Assembly (NCBI RefSeq): GCF_030815855.1
Contig: NZ_JAUSXG010000001.1
Span: forward strand, 4,278,001 to 4,342,000
Reading direction: 5' to 3'
DNA length: 64,000 bases
DNA from: Variovorax paradoxus
GTDB lineage: Bacteria; Pseudomonadota; Gammaproteobacteria; Burkholderiales; Burkholderiaceae_C
The position numbers were made by a program, and so were the translations under genes. Shown here piece by piece: positions 1-9,621 of the stretch (position 1 is the first letter of the stretch; each line of letters starts with the position of its first letter). Below the pieces are notes generated by a model. The model saw nothing but the letters and a program-made list of their open reading frames with translations, did no database searches and was not told where the DNA came from.

Positions 1-273
1 TCGAGCTCGCCGCTGATCCCGCTGGCGCTGGTGCAGCGGGCGCTGCGCGTGCCGACGGTCGAGGTCCAGACCTATGCCGAGGCCAAGCAGCGTTTCGAGC
101 GCGATTACCTGGTCGGCCTGCTCAAGCTGACCGACGGCAACGTGGCCGACGCCGCCCGGCTGGCCGACCGCAACCGCACCGAGTTCTACCGCCTGCTGCA
201 GAAGCACGAACTCACGCCGGGGCACTTCAAGGCCGATGCTGTCGCTCCAGGCAGCGAGCCTGTCGCCGACTAG
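1..273 (+). CDS. glrR: Sigma-54-dependent response regulator GlrR, C-terminal fragment (5' end outside window)
   Basis: Only the last 90 codons are inside the window, and the frame is open from base 1. What remains is the end of the AAA+ region and a Fis-type helix-turn-helix. The stretch around GNVADAARLADRNRTEFY and KHELTPGHF matches the C terminus of enterobacterial GlrR (YfhA/QseF), which I recognise by the NRTEFYKLLSRHEL-like ending. GlrR is the DNA-binding partner of the kinase GlrK and, in E. coli, activates a sigma-54 promoter for the small RNA GlmY through TGTC-N10-GACA sites. Two such sites lie just downstream of this gene, which supports the name. The receiver domain and central ATPase cannot be examined, so a closely related NtrC-family activator is the alternative. 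Confidence 0.8.
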   Translation, partial: SSSPLIPLALVQRALRVPTVEVQTYAEAKQRFERDYLVGLLKLTDGNVADAARLADRNRTEFYRLLQKHELTPGHFKADAVAPGSEPVAD

Positions 274-287
274 CGACGGCCCTAAGC

Positions 288-305
288 TGTTGATTTAAAA
301 AGACA
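288..305. promoter_or_regulatory. Degenerate GlrR-type operator (TGTT-N10-GACA)
   Basis: The sequence reads TGTT, ten bases, GACA. It differs from the E. coli GlrR site TGTC-N10-GACA at one position. It starts 40 bases before the perfect site at 328, close to four helical turns, as expected for activator sites used together upstream of a sigma-54 promoter. The assignment depends on the neighbouring glrR gene and the promoter at 440. Confidence 0.5.
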
Positions 306-327
306 TTTTTCACCAGCCTTCCAGGCT

Positions 328-345
328 TGTCGGGATTCGGCGACA
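328..345. promoter_or_regulatory. GlrR-type operator, perfect TGTC-N10-GACA
   Basis: TGTCGGGATTCGGCGACA is an exact TGTC-N10-GACA match, and its arms extend to TGTCG/CGACA. Its centre lies about 130 bases upstream of the start expected from the sigma-54 promoter at 440-454, a normal distance for an enhancer site. The site is 55 bases past the stop of glrR, so the regulator probably controls the next transcript. Confidence 0.65.
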
Positions 346-439
346 AAATGAGGGGTTTCAGGGCCTTCCAACCGGTTCCAACCTCGAAAACCACGTCCAG
401 CTCACCCTAAGTGGTTGATCTGAAAGCGTTTTTCCAGCC

Positions 440-454
440 TGGCACAGGGTTTGC
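440..454 (+). promoter_or_regulatory. Sigma-54 promoter (-24/-12)
   Basis: TGGCACAGGGTTTGC matches the RpoN consensus TGGCAC-N5-TTGC. The invariant GG (441-442) and GC (453-454) are separated by exactly 10 bases. Transcription would begin near 465 and run toward opgH. Upstream GlrR-type sites complete the usual layout of activator sites and promoter. Confidence 0.7.
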
Positions 455-465
455 CCCTGTACAGG

Positions 466-677
466 CATGACAGCACTCAACAGCCCATCTTTCGCACTGC
501 GCCAGCAGCGCGACGGCCTGCGTCAAAAGCAGTTTTCCCCCTCGCGGCCCCGTGCCGCCGGGCATTCGATGGCCGCGCTCGCAAGCGCAGGCGGCGCCGA
601 ACCGGATTGCGTGATCAAGCGCTTTCCTGCCATTGGCGACACCCCTTCCCTCGACAAGCAACGTTGGTAAATCACAC
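466..677 (+). other. About 210-base leader or small RNA downstream of the sigma-54 promoter
   Basis: This is the stretch between the predicted sigma-54 start and the ATG of opgH. It holds a 67-codon frame (467-670) whose composition gives no clear coding signal and which resembles nothing I know. I see no rho-independent terminator before opgH, so the simplest reading is a long 5' leader of the opgH mRNA. A processed GlmY-like small RNA is possible because GlrR drives one in enterobacteria. Confidence 0.4.
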
Positions 678-2693
678 ATGAAGCCGAACGACTTCTCGCA
701 ACTGAACGTGCTGACCGAAGCCGACTTTTCGCACCGCAGCCCGGTGCGCGAAGAACGCCACCCCAATTCCGTGACCGCTCCGCCGGTCAACCGCGGCTCC
801 ATGGTGCCCCGCCCCTGGCGCGGCTTCTGGAACAGCATCGGCACTGCCCTGCTGGTCAAGCTCGGCGCCGGCGGCAAGCCGGAAAGCGAAACCGCCGAAG
901 CCGGCGCACAGGTCAAGCAGCCGTGGCAGCGCGCCGCGGCCCGCCGCCGCAACGCCTTCATGCTGCTCACCGTGCTGAGCACCGTGATCGCCTCCACGCT
1001 GTTTGCCGGCGTGCAACCCGACTACGACAACGTCTGGCTCGAATACGGCCAGATCGGCCTGTACGGCCTGCTGTCGGGCTGGGTCGTCACCGGCTTCGTC
1101 ACGGCACTGATGGGCTTCTACGTCTCGGTGCGCGGTGACAAGCACGCGCTCTCGGTCAAGCAGGTGGCCCACCACCCGATGAACCCCGAAGCACGCACCG
1201 CGATCATCATGCCGATCTGCAACGAAGACGTTGCCACGGTGTTCGCCGGCCTGCGCGCCACTTGCGAATCGGTCGCGGCCACCGGCCACGCCAGGCAGTT
1301 CGACGTGTTCGTGCTGTCCGACAGCTACACGCCCGAAACCGCCGCCGCCGAGCGCGCCGCCTGGGAAGACCTTCGCGCCGCGCTGGCCGACAGCCCGAAC
1401 CAGCCGCAGGTCGAGGTGTACTACCGCCTGCGCACCCGCCGCACGCACCGCAAGGCCGGCAACGTGGCCGACTTCTGCCGCCGCTGGGGCAAGGACTACC
1501 GCTACATGGTCGTGCTCGACGCCGACTCCGTGATGAGCGGCGACTGCCTGACCTCGATGGTCAAGCTGATGGAAGCCAACCCGACCGCCGGCATCATCCA
1601 GACCGCCACGCAGGCCATCGGCCACGTGACGCTGCATGCCCGCGCACAGCAATTCGCTTCCCGCGTGACGGGCCGCCTGTTCACGCTGGGCATGCAGTTC
1701 TGGCAACTGGGCGAATCGCACTACTGGGGCCACAACGCGATCATCCGCGTCGAGCCCTTCATGAAGCACTGCGCGCTGGCGCCCATCAAGGGCACCGGCG
1801 GCATGTCGGGCGGCATCATGTCGCACGACTTCGTCGAAGCCGCGCTGATGCGCCGCGCGGGCTACAACGTGTGGCTTTGCGCCGACCTGGTCGGCAGCTA
1901 CGAACAGCAACCGCCAGACCTGCTGGCCGAACTGCAGCGCGACCGCCGCTGGTGCCAGGGCAACCTGCAGAACGCCCGCCTGATGGCCGAGCCCGGCCTC
2001 CACCCGGTACACCGCGCGATGTTCGTGACCGGCACCATGGCATATGCCTCGGCACCGCTGTGGCTTGCGTTCCTGACGCTCGGCACCGCGCTGTGGCTCA
2101 GCGGCTCGAGCCTGATCTCCAGCTGGAGCGTGCTGCCGGCGGAACTGGCCGGCCTGTGGGTCTGGACCCTGTGCCTGTTGTTCCTGCCCCGCCTGCTCGG
2201 CATCGCTGCCGTGCTGATGCGCGGCGAGCAACGCCAGTACGGCGGCCTGTGGGGCCTGGTGAAGAGCTCGGTGCTCGAAAGCGGCCTGGCCATCGTGCAA
2301 GCGCCGGTTCGCATGCTGGCGCATTCGCTGTTCGTGCTGGTTGCCCTCACCGGCATCAAGCTCGACTGGAAGTCGCCTCCGCGCGAAGCCGCTGCCGTGC
2401 CGTGGAAGATTGCCGTGTCGCAGCTCGCTCCCATGAGCCTGGTGGTCGGCGCGCTGGCCCTCGGCGTCGCAATGATCGATCCGAGCGCGCTGATCTGGCT
2501 CATGCCGGTCGGCCTGCCGCTGCTGCTGGCCATTCCGCTGACCGTGCTGACCAGCCAGATCGCCCTGGGCACGTCGCTGCGCGACCGCGGCTTCCTGCTG
2601 ATTCCCGAGGAATCGCGTTCGCCGGCCGTGCTGCGCCGCGCCTGGATGCATGCGGTGCGCCTTGCGCGCCCTGCGGCACTGGCGACGGCCTGA
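678..2693 (+). CDS. opgH: Glucans biosynthesis glucosyltransferase OpgH (MdoH)
   Basis: Inner-membrane family-2 glycosyltransferase that builds the beta-glucan backbone of osmoregulated periplasmic glucans from UDP-glucose. At 671 residues it is a short form compared with about 850 in E. coli. Two membrane segments (about 93-112 and 128-149) precede the cytoplasmic catalytic domain from about residue 175. That domain contains a DAD motif (281-283) in VVLDADS and the acceptor motif RDRRWCQGN, followed by several C-terminal membrane helices. The ATG at 678 is preferred to an in-frame TTG at 633. The usual partner opgG is not adjacent; upstream are glrR and a predicted GlrR/sigma-54 promoter, which would link glucan synthesis to envelope signalling. 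A bidirectional terminator follows. Confidence 0.93.
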   Translation: MKPNDFSQLNVLTEADFSHRSPVREERHPNSVTAPPVNRGSMVPRPWRGFWNSIGTALLVKLGAGGKPESETAEAGAQVKQPWQRAAARRRNAFMLLTVLSTVIASTLFAGVQPDYDNVWLEYGQIGLYGLLSGWVVTGFVTALMGFYVSVRGDKHALSVKQVAHHPMNPEARTAIIMPICNEDVATVFAGLRATCESVAATGHARQFDVFVLSDSYTPETAAAERAAWEDLRAALADSPNQPQVEVYYRLRTRRTHRKAGNVADFCRRWGKDYRYMVVLDADSVMSGDCLTSMVKLMEANPTAGIIQTATQAIGHVTLHARAQQFASRVTGRLFTLGMQFWQLGESHYWGHNAIIRVEPFMKHCALAPIKGTGGMSGGIMSHDFVEAALMRRAGYNVWLCADLVGSYEQQPPDLLAELQRDRRWCQGNLQNARLMAEPGLHPVHRAMFVTGTMAYASAPLWLAFLTLGTALWLSGSSLISSWSVLPAELAGLWVWTLCLLFLPRLLGIAAVLMRGEQRQYGGLWGLVKSSVLESGLAIVQAPVRMLAHSLFVLVALTGIKLDWKSPPREAAAVPWKIAVSQLAPMSLVVGALALGVAMIDPSALIWLMPVGLPLLLAIPLTVLTSQIALGTSLRDRGFLLIPEESRSPAVLRRAWMHAVRLARPAALATA

Positions 2694-2732
2694 TGACGAC
2701 AGCCTGATGCGCTGAAGCTCAGCGCAAACGAG

Positions 2733-2760
2733 AAAGCCGGCCACGAGGCCGGCTTTTTTT
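2733..2760. terminator. Bidirectional rho-independent terminator between opgH and ffh
   Basis: A perfect 10-base stem (2733-2742 with 2747-2756) around an ACGA loop is flanked by T and A tracts, so it can end transcripts from both convergent genes. Confidence 0.9.
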
Positions 2761-2810
2761 ATGGTGGCAGCTGCCGAAGCAGCAGCAGTCCCATCTCTCT
2801 CTACATATAA

Positions 2811-4199
2811 CTAGAACGGGAGCTTCGGCCCGCCGGGACCACCCATCCCGCCCATGCCCTTCATGCCGCCCATCTTCTTCATCATCTTCATCAGGCCGCC
2901 GCCCTTCATCTTCTTCATCATTCCCTGCATCTGCTCGAACTCGTTGAGCAGGCGGTTCACTTCCTGAACCTGCACGCCCGCGCCGGCCGCAATGCGGCGC
3001 TTGCGGGTGGCCTTCAGCAGTTCGGGCTTGCGGCGCTCGAGCGGCGTCATGCTCTGGATGATCCCTTCCTTGCGGCGGATATCGCGTTCGGCACGGGTCA
3101 TGTCGGCCTCGGTGGCCTTGGCGGCCATCTGCTGCGGCAGCTTGTCCATCAGGCTGGAAAGGCCGCCCATCTGCTTCATCTGCTGCAGCTGGCCGAGGAA
3201 GTCGTTCAGGTCGAAGCCCGCACCGCTTTTCACCTTGGCCGCGAGCTTCTGCGCCGCCGCCACGTCGACGCCGGCCGTGACCTGCTCGACCAGCGCGACG
3301 ATGTCGCCCATGCCGAGGATGCGGCCCGCATGGCGCTCGGCGTCGAACACCTCGAGGCCGTCGATCTTCTCGCTGGTGCCGGCGAACTTGATCGGCACGC
3401 CCGTGACCTGCCGCACCGACAGCGCCGCACCGCCGCGCGAATCGCCGTCGGTCTTGGTCAGGATGATGCCGGTGAGCGGCAGCGCCTCCTTGAAGGCCTT
3501 GGCGGTGTTGATAGCGTCCTGGCCCTGCATTGCGTCGACCACGAACAGGGTTTCGACCGGGTCGAGCGCGCCGTGCAGCTGCTTGATTTCGGTCATCAGC
3601 ACTTCGTCGATGGCGAGGCGGCCTGCCGTGTCGACCAGCAGCACGTCGAAGAAATGGCGCTTGGCATGGTCGAGCGCGGCGCGTGCGATGTCGAGCGGCT
3701 TCTGGTCGGGCGTGCTCGGGAACCATTCGGCGCCGGCCTGCTTGGTCACCATCTTGAGCTGCTCGATGGCGGCGGGCCGATAGACGTCGCCCGACACGGT
3801 CAGCACCTTCTTCTTGCGCTTTTCGATCAGGTGCTTGGCCAGCTTGGCGGTGGTGGTGGTCTTGCCCGCGCCCTGCAGGCCGGCCATCAGGATCACCGCG
3901 GGCGGCTGCGCCGCGAGGTTGATGTCGGAAATGCCCTCGCCCATGGTGGCGGCGAGCTCGCGGTTCACGATGCCGACCAGTGCCTGGCCCGGCTTGAGCG
4001 AGCCCAGCACTTCCTGGCCGAGCGACTTTTCCTTCACGCGCGCCACGAAATCGCGCACCACCGGCAGTGCCACGTCGGCTTCGAGCAAGGCCATGCGCAC
4101 TTCGCGCAGCATGTCCTGCACGTTGCTTTCGGTGATGCGCGCCTGGCCGCTCATCGTCTTGACGAGGCGGGAGAACTTTTCTGTGAGGGCGGTGGCCAT
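2811..4199 (-). CDS. ffh: Signal recognition particle GTPase Ffh
   Basis: Protein subunit of the signal recognition particle. It binds 4.5S RNA and signal sequences of nascent membrane proteins and delivers ribosomes to FtsY. The 462-residue length is normal. An N domain is followed by the G domain with GLQGAGKTTTT near residues 107-117, DTAGRL and TKTDGDSRGG, then the M domain. The C terminus is very methionine- and glycine-rich (MKKM, MMKKM, GMGG repeats), as expected for signal-peptide binding. The ATG at 4199 begins MATALTEKF; the frame runs 73 codons further upstream but that extension looks like read-through of intergenic DNA. It is convergent with opgH and divergent from ypjD. Confidence 0.97.
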   Translation of the reverse strand: MATALTEKFSRLVKTMSGQARITESNVQDMLREVRMALLEADVALPVVRDFVARVKEKSLGQEVLGSLKPGQALVGIVNRELAATMGEGISDINLAAQPPAVILMAGLQGAGKTTTTAKLAKHLIEKRKKKVLTVSGDVYRPAAIEQLKMVTKQAGAEWFPSTPDQKPLDIARAALDHAKRHFFDVLLVDTAGRLAIDEVLMTEIKQLHGALDPVETLFVVDAMQGQDAINTAKAFKEALPLTGIILTKTDGDSRGGAALSVRQVTGVPIKFAGTSEKIDGLEVFDAERHAGRILGMGDIVALVEQVTAGVDVAAAQKLAAKVKSGAGFDLNDFLGQLQQMKQMGGLSSLMDKLPQQMAAKATEADMTRAERDIRRKEGIIQSMTPLERRKPELLKATRKRRIAAGAGVQVQEVNRLLNEFEQMQGMMKKMKGGGLMKMMKKMGGMKGMGGMGGPGGPKLPF

Positions 4200-4302
4200 G
4201 AAAGAGATGCCTTGCTGCCCGCCGCGGCGGGTCATTGGAAAGTCGTGACTGATGTGGTGTCGGCCGCTTGCGTCCTGTTCGCGAAACACCGCGGAACCGA
4301 CT

Positions 4303-4331
4303 TTGCCGGGCCGCAGGTGTTGCCCCGGCAA
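4303..4331. repeat. 8-base perfect inverted repeat between ffh and ypjD
   Basis: TTGCCGGG at 4303-4310 is repeated inverted as CCCGGCAA at 4324-4331 with a 13-base spacer. It sits in the 194-base divergent intergenic region. No poly-T follows, so it is not an intrinsic terminator. A shared operator is possible but unsupported otherwise. Confidence 0.35.
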
Positions 4332-4393
4332 GGGAAGGCGCGCGCAACACGAAGTGCGCGAAGACCGGGGGGCGAGCCTATTACACTCCAGCA

Positions 4394-5203
4394 ATGATTT
4401 TAGCGATCCCCTCCCCACTTGCCGTGGCGCTGGGCATCGCCACCGCGGCTGCCTACGGATTTGCCGCTGCCGCGGGTGCCCGCCTGAGCCGCAAAGCTAC
4501 CCAGTGGGCCCTTGGGCTCGCGTGGCTGCTGCATGCCGCGGTGCTGGGCCACGGCCTGGTCGGCAGCGAACCGAGGTTCGGTTTTGCACCGGCACTTTCC
4601 GTCACGGCGTGGCTGGTGCTCACGGTCTACGCGGTCGAAAGCCGCATGTACCCGCAGCTGAAGGTGCGGCGGGCGCTGGCTTGGCTCGGCGCGGCCGCGG
4701 TGCTGCTGGCCATTCTGTTTCCCGGCACGCCGCTGCACGTCTCGGCGTCGCCCTGGCTGCCGCTGCACCTGGCGCTCGGCATCGCCTCCTACGGATTGTT
4801 CGGCGCCGCGGTGGTGCATGCCTGGCTCATCACGCGGGCTGAAAAACAGATCCGCCTCGCCACCGAGCCGCAGGCCGGCGTGCCGCTGCTCACGCTCGAA
4901 CGGCTCACCTTCCGCTTCGTCACGGCGGGCTTCGTGCTGCTTTCCGCCACGCTGCTCGCCGGCCTTTTGTTCAGCGAAACGCTGTACGGCGCCGCCGTTC
5001 GCGGATGGAAGTGGGACCACAAGACGGTGTTCTCGGTGCTTGCGTGGATCAGCTTTGCCGTGCTGCTGGTCGGCCGTGCCCGCTTCGGCTGGCGCGGCCG
5101 CACGGCGCGCCGCGTGCTGTACGCCGGCTCCGCGCTGTTGCTGCTGGCGTATGTGGGCTCGCGCTTCGTGCTCGAAGTGGTGCTGGCGCGCGGCACGACA
5201 TGA
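4394..5203 (+). CDS. ypjD: CcsA/YpjD-family membrane protein (cytochrome c assembly-like)
   Basis: Integral membrane protein of about 269 residues with seven to eight hydrophobic segments, of the CcsA/CcmF-like family usually annotated YpjD or inner-membrane protein. Family hallmarks visible are the LPLHLALGIASYGLFG helix with its histidine and the GWKWDHKTVFSVLAWI segment, close to the heme-handling WD-type region of CcsA. In many proteobacteria this gene lies next to ffh, as it does here divergently. The start at 4394 (MILAIPSP) follows a 42-codon upstream extension that does not look coding. The stop overlaps the start of the next gene (ATGA), implying co-translation. Its real function is not settled. 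Confidence 0.85.
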   Translation: MILAIPSPLAVALGIATAAAYGFAAAAGARLSRKATQWALGLAWLLHAAVLGHGLVGSEPRFGFAPALSVTAWLVLTVYAVESRMYPQLKVRRALAWLGAAAVLLAILFPGTPLHVSASPWLPLHLALGIASYGLFGAAVVHAWLITRAEKQIRLATEPQAGVPLLTLERLTFRFVTAGFVLLSATLLAGLLFSETLYGAAVRGWKWDHKTVFSVLAWISFAVLLVGRARFGWRGRTARRVLYAGSALLLLAYVGSRFVLEVVLARGTT

Positions 5204-5457
5204 AGTACCTGCTGGTTCTCGCGGTGCTGTGGGTGGCGATCTGGCTCTGGCGCAAGAACCGCCGGGAAGAAATGCGTGACGCCCAGCGCGAGAAAGCGGC
5301 CCGCGCCCAGCGCCAGCCCGCCGCGCCGGCACCGCCCAAGGCCATGCTGCGCTGTGCCCATTGCGGCTTGCATCTGCCTGCGAGCGATGCGCTCGGCGGC
5401 CCGGGCGATGCGGTCTACTGCAGTGCTGCGCACCGTGAAGCCGCCGAACGCGGCTGA
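5200..5457 (+). CDS. PP0621-family small protein with N-terminal membrane anchor
   Basis: 85-residue protein beginning MKYLLVLAVLWVAIWLW, a single membrane helix, followed by a charged and alanine-rich linker and a small cysteine-containing domain (LRCAHCGLHLP, then YCSAAHREAAE). The CxxC plus C/H pattern suggests a tiny zinc-binding fold similar to MYND-type fingers. It overlaps ypjD by four bases (ATGA) and is followed 15 bases later by pilS. The family is conserved beside pilSR in several proteobacteria, but I know of no assigned function. Confidence 0.8.
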   Translation: MKYLLVLAVLWVAIWLWRKNRREEMRDAQREKAARAQRQPAAPAPPKAMLRCAHCGLHLPASDALGGPGDAVYCSAAHREAAERG

Positions 5458-5472
5458 ACGGGTGCTCCCTTC

Positions 5473-7170
5473 ATGAGCTCCTCCCTCTGGTCGCGCGCCG
5501 AGGCCATCACCGACTGGGACGTGCTCGAGCCGGGGCGCAGCGAAAGCGCTGCGCTGCTCCGGCTGTGGCGCGGCTTCATGGCGGCACGCTGCTTCGTGGC
5601 GCTGGTGCTGGTGCTGCTTCAGGGCGTGGCCCTCGCGCTCGGCCAGACGATGCAGCCGCTGGCCGTTGCGCTGTCGGCCGGCTACCTGGTCGCCACCTGG
5701 CTGGGTGCCCGCTACGCGCATTTCACGCCGCCGATCCGGGGTTTCGCAACGCTCTGGTTCCTGACCATCGGCATCGACCTGGGCACCTTCACGGCGCTCC
5801 AGGTGCTGCAGGGCGGCAACATCAACTACACCCCGCTGTTCGCGCTGCCAGTGCTCATGAGCGCGGTGCTCGGCACGGTGACCGTGGGCCTCGGAACCAC
5901 GGCCACCGTCACGCTGCTGCTGCTGGCCGACGCGGGCTGGCACTGGCTGCAGCAGCCGGTCGATTCCTCCACGCGCTTCGTGCAGGCGGCGCTCACGGGG
6001 ACCGGACTCTTCGTGGTGGCGCTGCTGGCGCACGAACTCGCGCGGCGGCTCGCACGCGAGGAAGCCACCGCCGAGCGCAATCGCAGCAGCGCGCAGATGC
6101 AGGCGCAGGTCAACGACCTGGTGATCGAAACGCTGAGTGAAGGCGTGCTGGTGATCGACGCCGAAGGCCTGGTGCACGCGGCCAATCCGGCGGCCGACGC
6201 CATCCTCGGACAAGGCCTGGCCAAGCTTCCCCTCCCCTTCGCCTTGCACACGCAACCTGCCTGGCATGCACTGGCCGCGCTGGCGCGCCAGACCTTTGCG
6301 CGGCGCGCGCCGCAATCCGAGGAAATTCCGGTGGCGCAGGCGCGCGGCGCGGCGCGCGAAGTGCGCGTGCGCACGCGGCTCACGCCCACCAGCGACCAGC
6401 GCGTCGACAGCCTCTGCGTGATGTTCCTGCAAGACCTGCGCGAACTCGAGGCCCGCATCCGCACCGAGAAGCTCGCGGCCATGGGCCGCATGTCGGCCGC
6501 GGTGGCGCACGAAATCCGCAATCCGCTGGCGGCCATCACGCAGGCCAGCGCGCTGCTCAACGAAGACCTCACCGATCCCGCGCACCGCAAGCTGACCAGC
6601 ATGGTGCAGCACAACGCACAGCGGCTCGCGCGCATCGTGGACGACGTGCTCGACGTTTCGCGGGCGCGCCAGCAGCGTGTGCTCTCGCTCGGCGAACAGC
6701 TCGTGCTCGACCCCGCGGTGCGGGCACTGGCCGAAGAATGGGTGCGGCAGACGCAGCGCCAGGGCGTGCTGATCACGCTCGATGCGGCCGACAGCGAAGT
6801 ACGCTTCGACGCCGAACACCTGCGCCGGCTGCTCGTGAACCTGCTCGACAACGCGGCGCGCTATGCCGGCAAGCGCGAGGGCTCGATCCAGGTCGTCACC
6901 ACCACGCAGCGCGGCAGTTCCGGCCGGCCGAGCCTTCAGGTGTGGAGCGACGGCGCACCGCTGGAGCCGGCGGTGCAGCGCCACCTGTTCGAGCCTTTCT
7001 TCTCTTCCGAAAGCCGCTCCAGCGGTCTCGGCCTGTTCCTGTGCCGCGAACTGTGCCGGCGCCATGGCGCCACCATCGGCTACGAGCGCCGCGCGCTGGT
7101 CGCGGGCGGACCCGAGGGCAACGAATTCTTCGTCAGCTTCGCGCCGAGCGAAAACCGGCTGACACAATAG
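5473..7170 (+). CDS. pilS: Sensor histidine kinase PilS
   Basis: Membrane kinase of the PilS-PilR two-component system that controls type IV pilin transcription with sigma-54. Of its 565 residues the first ~190 hold five or six hydrophobic helices. A PAS-like domain follows (around IETLSEGVLVIDAEGLVHAANPA), then the HisKA H-box with phospho-acceptor His346 in VAHEIRNPLAAI. The HATPase domain has an N-box (LLVNLLDNAARYA) and the G-box GLGLFLCREL. In the window its presumed target pilA is absent. It is four bases upstream of pilR and probably co-transcribed from ypjD onward. Confidence 0.93.
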   Translation: MSSSLWSRAEAITDWDVLEPGRSESAALLRLWRGFMAARCFVALVLVLLQGVALALGQTMQPLAVALSAGYLVATWLGARYAHFTPPIRGFATLWFLTIGIDLGTFTALQVLQGGNINYTPLFALPVLMSAVLGTVTVGLGTTATVTLLLLADAGWHWLQQPVDSSTRFVQAALTGTGLFVVALLAHELARRLAREEATAERNRSSAQMQAQVNDLVIETLSEGVLVIDAEGLVHAANPAADAILGQGLAKLPLPFALHTQPAWHALAALARQTFARRAPQSEEIPVAQARGAAREVRVRTRLTPTSDQRVDSLCVMFLQDLRELEARIRTEKLAAMGRMSAAVAHEIRNPLAAITQASALLNEDLTDPAHRKLTSMVQHNAQRLARIVDDVLDVSRARQQRVLSLGEQLVLDPAVRALAEEWVRQTQRQGVLITLDAADSEVRFDAEHLRRLLVNLLDNAARYAGKREGSIQVVTTTQRGSSGRPSLQVWSDGAPLEPAVQRHLFEPFFSSESRSSGLGLFLCRELCRRHGATIGYERRALVAGGPEGNEFFVSFAPSENRLTQ

Positions 7171-7174
7171 CGCC

Positions 7175-8744
<1,570 letters not shown>

Positions 8745-8758
<14 letters not shown>

Positions 8759-9356
8759 AGCCACGTCGAACACCGGGGACGACGGCCTCTGGCGCGCCGG
8801 CTGGTACCGCTTCGCCAGCGCCTTGCGCTCGCCGAATTTCGGCCCCAGGCCGGCGGGCGCGCAGACCGACCTGATCGTGCTGCATTCGATCAGCCTGCCG
8901 CCCGGCGAATACGGCGGCGATGCGGTTCAGCAACTCTTCGCCAACCAGCTCGACTGGGACGCCCATCCTTATTTCCAATCCATTCGCGGCCTCGAGGTTT
9001 CCTCGCATTTCTATGTGCGGCGCAACGGCGAGCTGTGGCAGTTCGTGAGTTGCGACGACCGGGCCTGGCATGCCGGCGTGTCGTCGTGGCGCGGCCGCGA
9101 GAACTGCAACGACGACTCGATCGGTATCGAGCTCGAGGGCCTGGAAGGCGAGCCCTTCGAAGAGCCCCAATACGAAACGCTGGCCAGTCTTTGTCCCGCG
9201 ATTGCGCAGCACTACGCCATCGCGTACATCGCAGGCCACGAGCACATTGCGCCGGGCCGCAAACAGGATCCGGGCCCGGGCTTCGACTGGCACTTGCTGC
9301 GCGGGCAACTCGGCTGGAGTGCGCGGATGTTCCCCGGGCAGGTGCTGCAGCGCTAA
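8745..9356 (+). CDS. ampD: 1,6-anhydro-N-acetylmuramyl-L-alanine amidase AmpD
   Basis: Cytoplasmic zinc amidase of peptidoglycan recycling that cleaves the stem peptide from anhydro-MurNAc peptides. The 203 residues fit the AmpD family (amidase_2). The zinc ligands are visible as His47 in LIVLHSISLP, His165 in AGHEHIAPGRK and Asp175 in KQDPGPGF. The ATG at 8745 lies inside the end of pilR, so the two are translationally coupled. The product acts upstream of Mpl, also in this window (21417). Loss of AmpD is known to induce chromosomal ampC in other bacteria, but no ampC/ampR is seen here. Confidence 0.95.
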
Positions 9357-9576
9357 TTTTTTTAATCGGCCTGCGACCTGCGATGCGGTGTTCTTGCGCC
9401 GCAACATTCTTGAAAATTCAAAGCGCCGGTTCAGCAACCATGCGCCTTGCAGGCCCAAATCCGCTCGCAAGCCACAGCCCATGCGGGTTGCGCGACCATA
9501 GGGCAGTATTCATGGGGCATCGCTGGCGGTGCGCCGTGCGCAAACAAATACGCACAGTCGTTGAATCTTCAGAAAA
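9357..9576 (+). other. Intergenic DNA, no gene seen
   Basis: This 220-base stretch between ampD and the nrdA regulatory region contains no convincing reading frame, RNA or hairpin. It is less GC-rich toward the nrdA side. Only the far 3' part, described separately, shows recognisable regulatory sequence. Confidence 0.5.
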
Positions 9577-9592
9577 ACACTACATCTAGTGG
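9577..9592. promoter_or_regulatory. NrdR box 1
   Basis: ACACTACATCTAGTGG resembles the 16-base NrdR consensus (ACAC-TATAT-TGTG type, imperfect palindrome). It begins 31 bases before box 2, about three helical turns, the spacing NrdR pairs usually have. Confidence 0.7.
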
Positions 9593-9621
9593 TTGTAGAC
9601 GCCTCACACCCTAGATATAGT
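9593..9621 (+). promoter_or_regulatory. Probable sigma-70 promoter of nrdAB
   Basis: TTGTAG (9593-9598), a 17-base spacer, and TATAGT (9616-9621). The -10 element lies inside NrdR box 2 and the -35 element directly follows box 1, so a bound repressor would block RNA polymerase. Confidence 0.5.

Noticed and set aside
467..670. 67-codon frame ahead of opgH
   Set aside because: No family similarity, weak coding character, and it starts at the predicted sigma-54 transcript start without room for a ribosome-binding site. Kept only as a possibility inside the leader region.
4200..4418. 73-codon upstream extension of ffh
   Set aside because: Family members begin at MATALTEKFSRLVKTM; the extension is read-through of the divergent promoter region.
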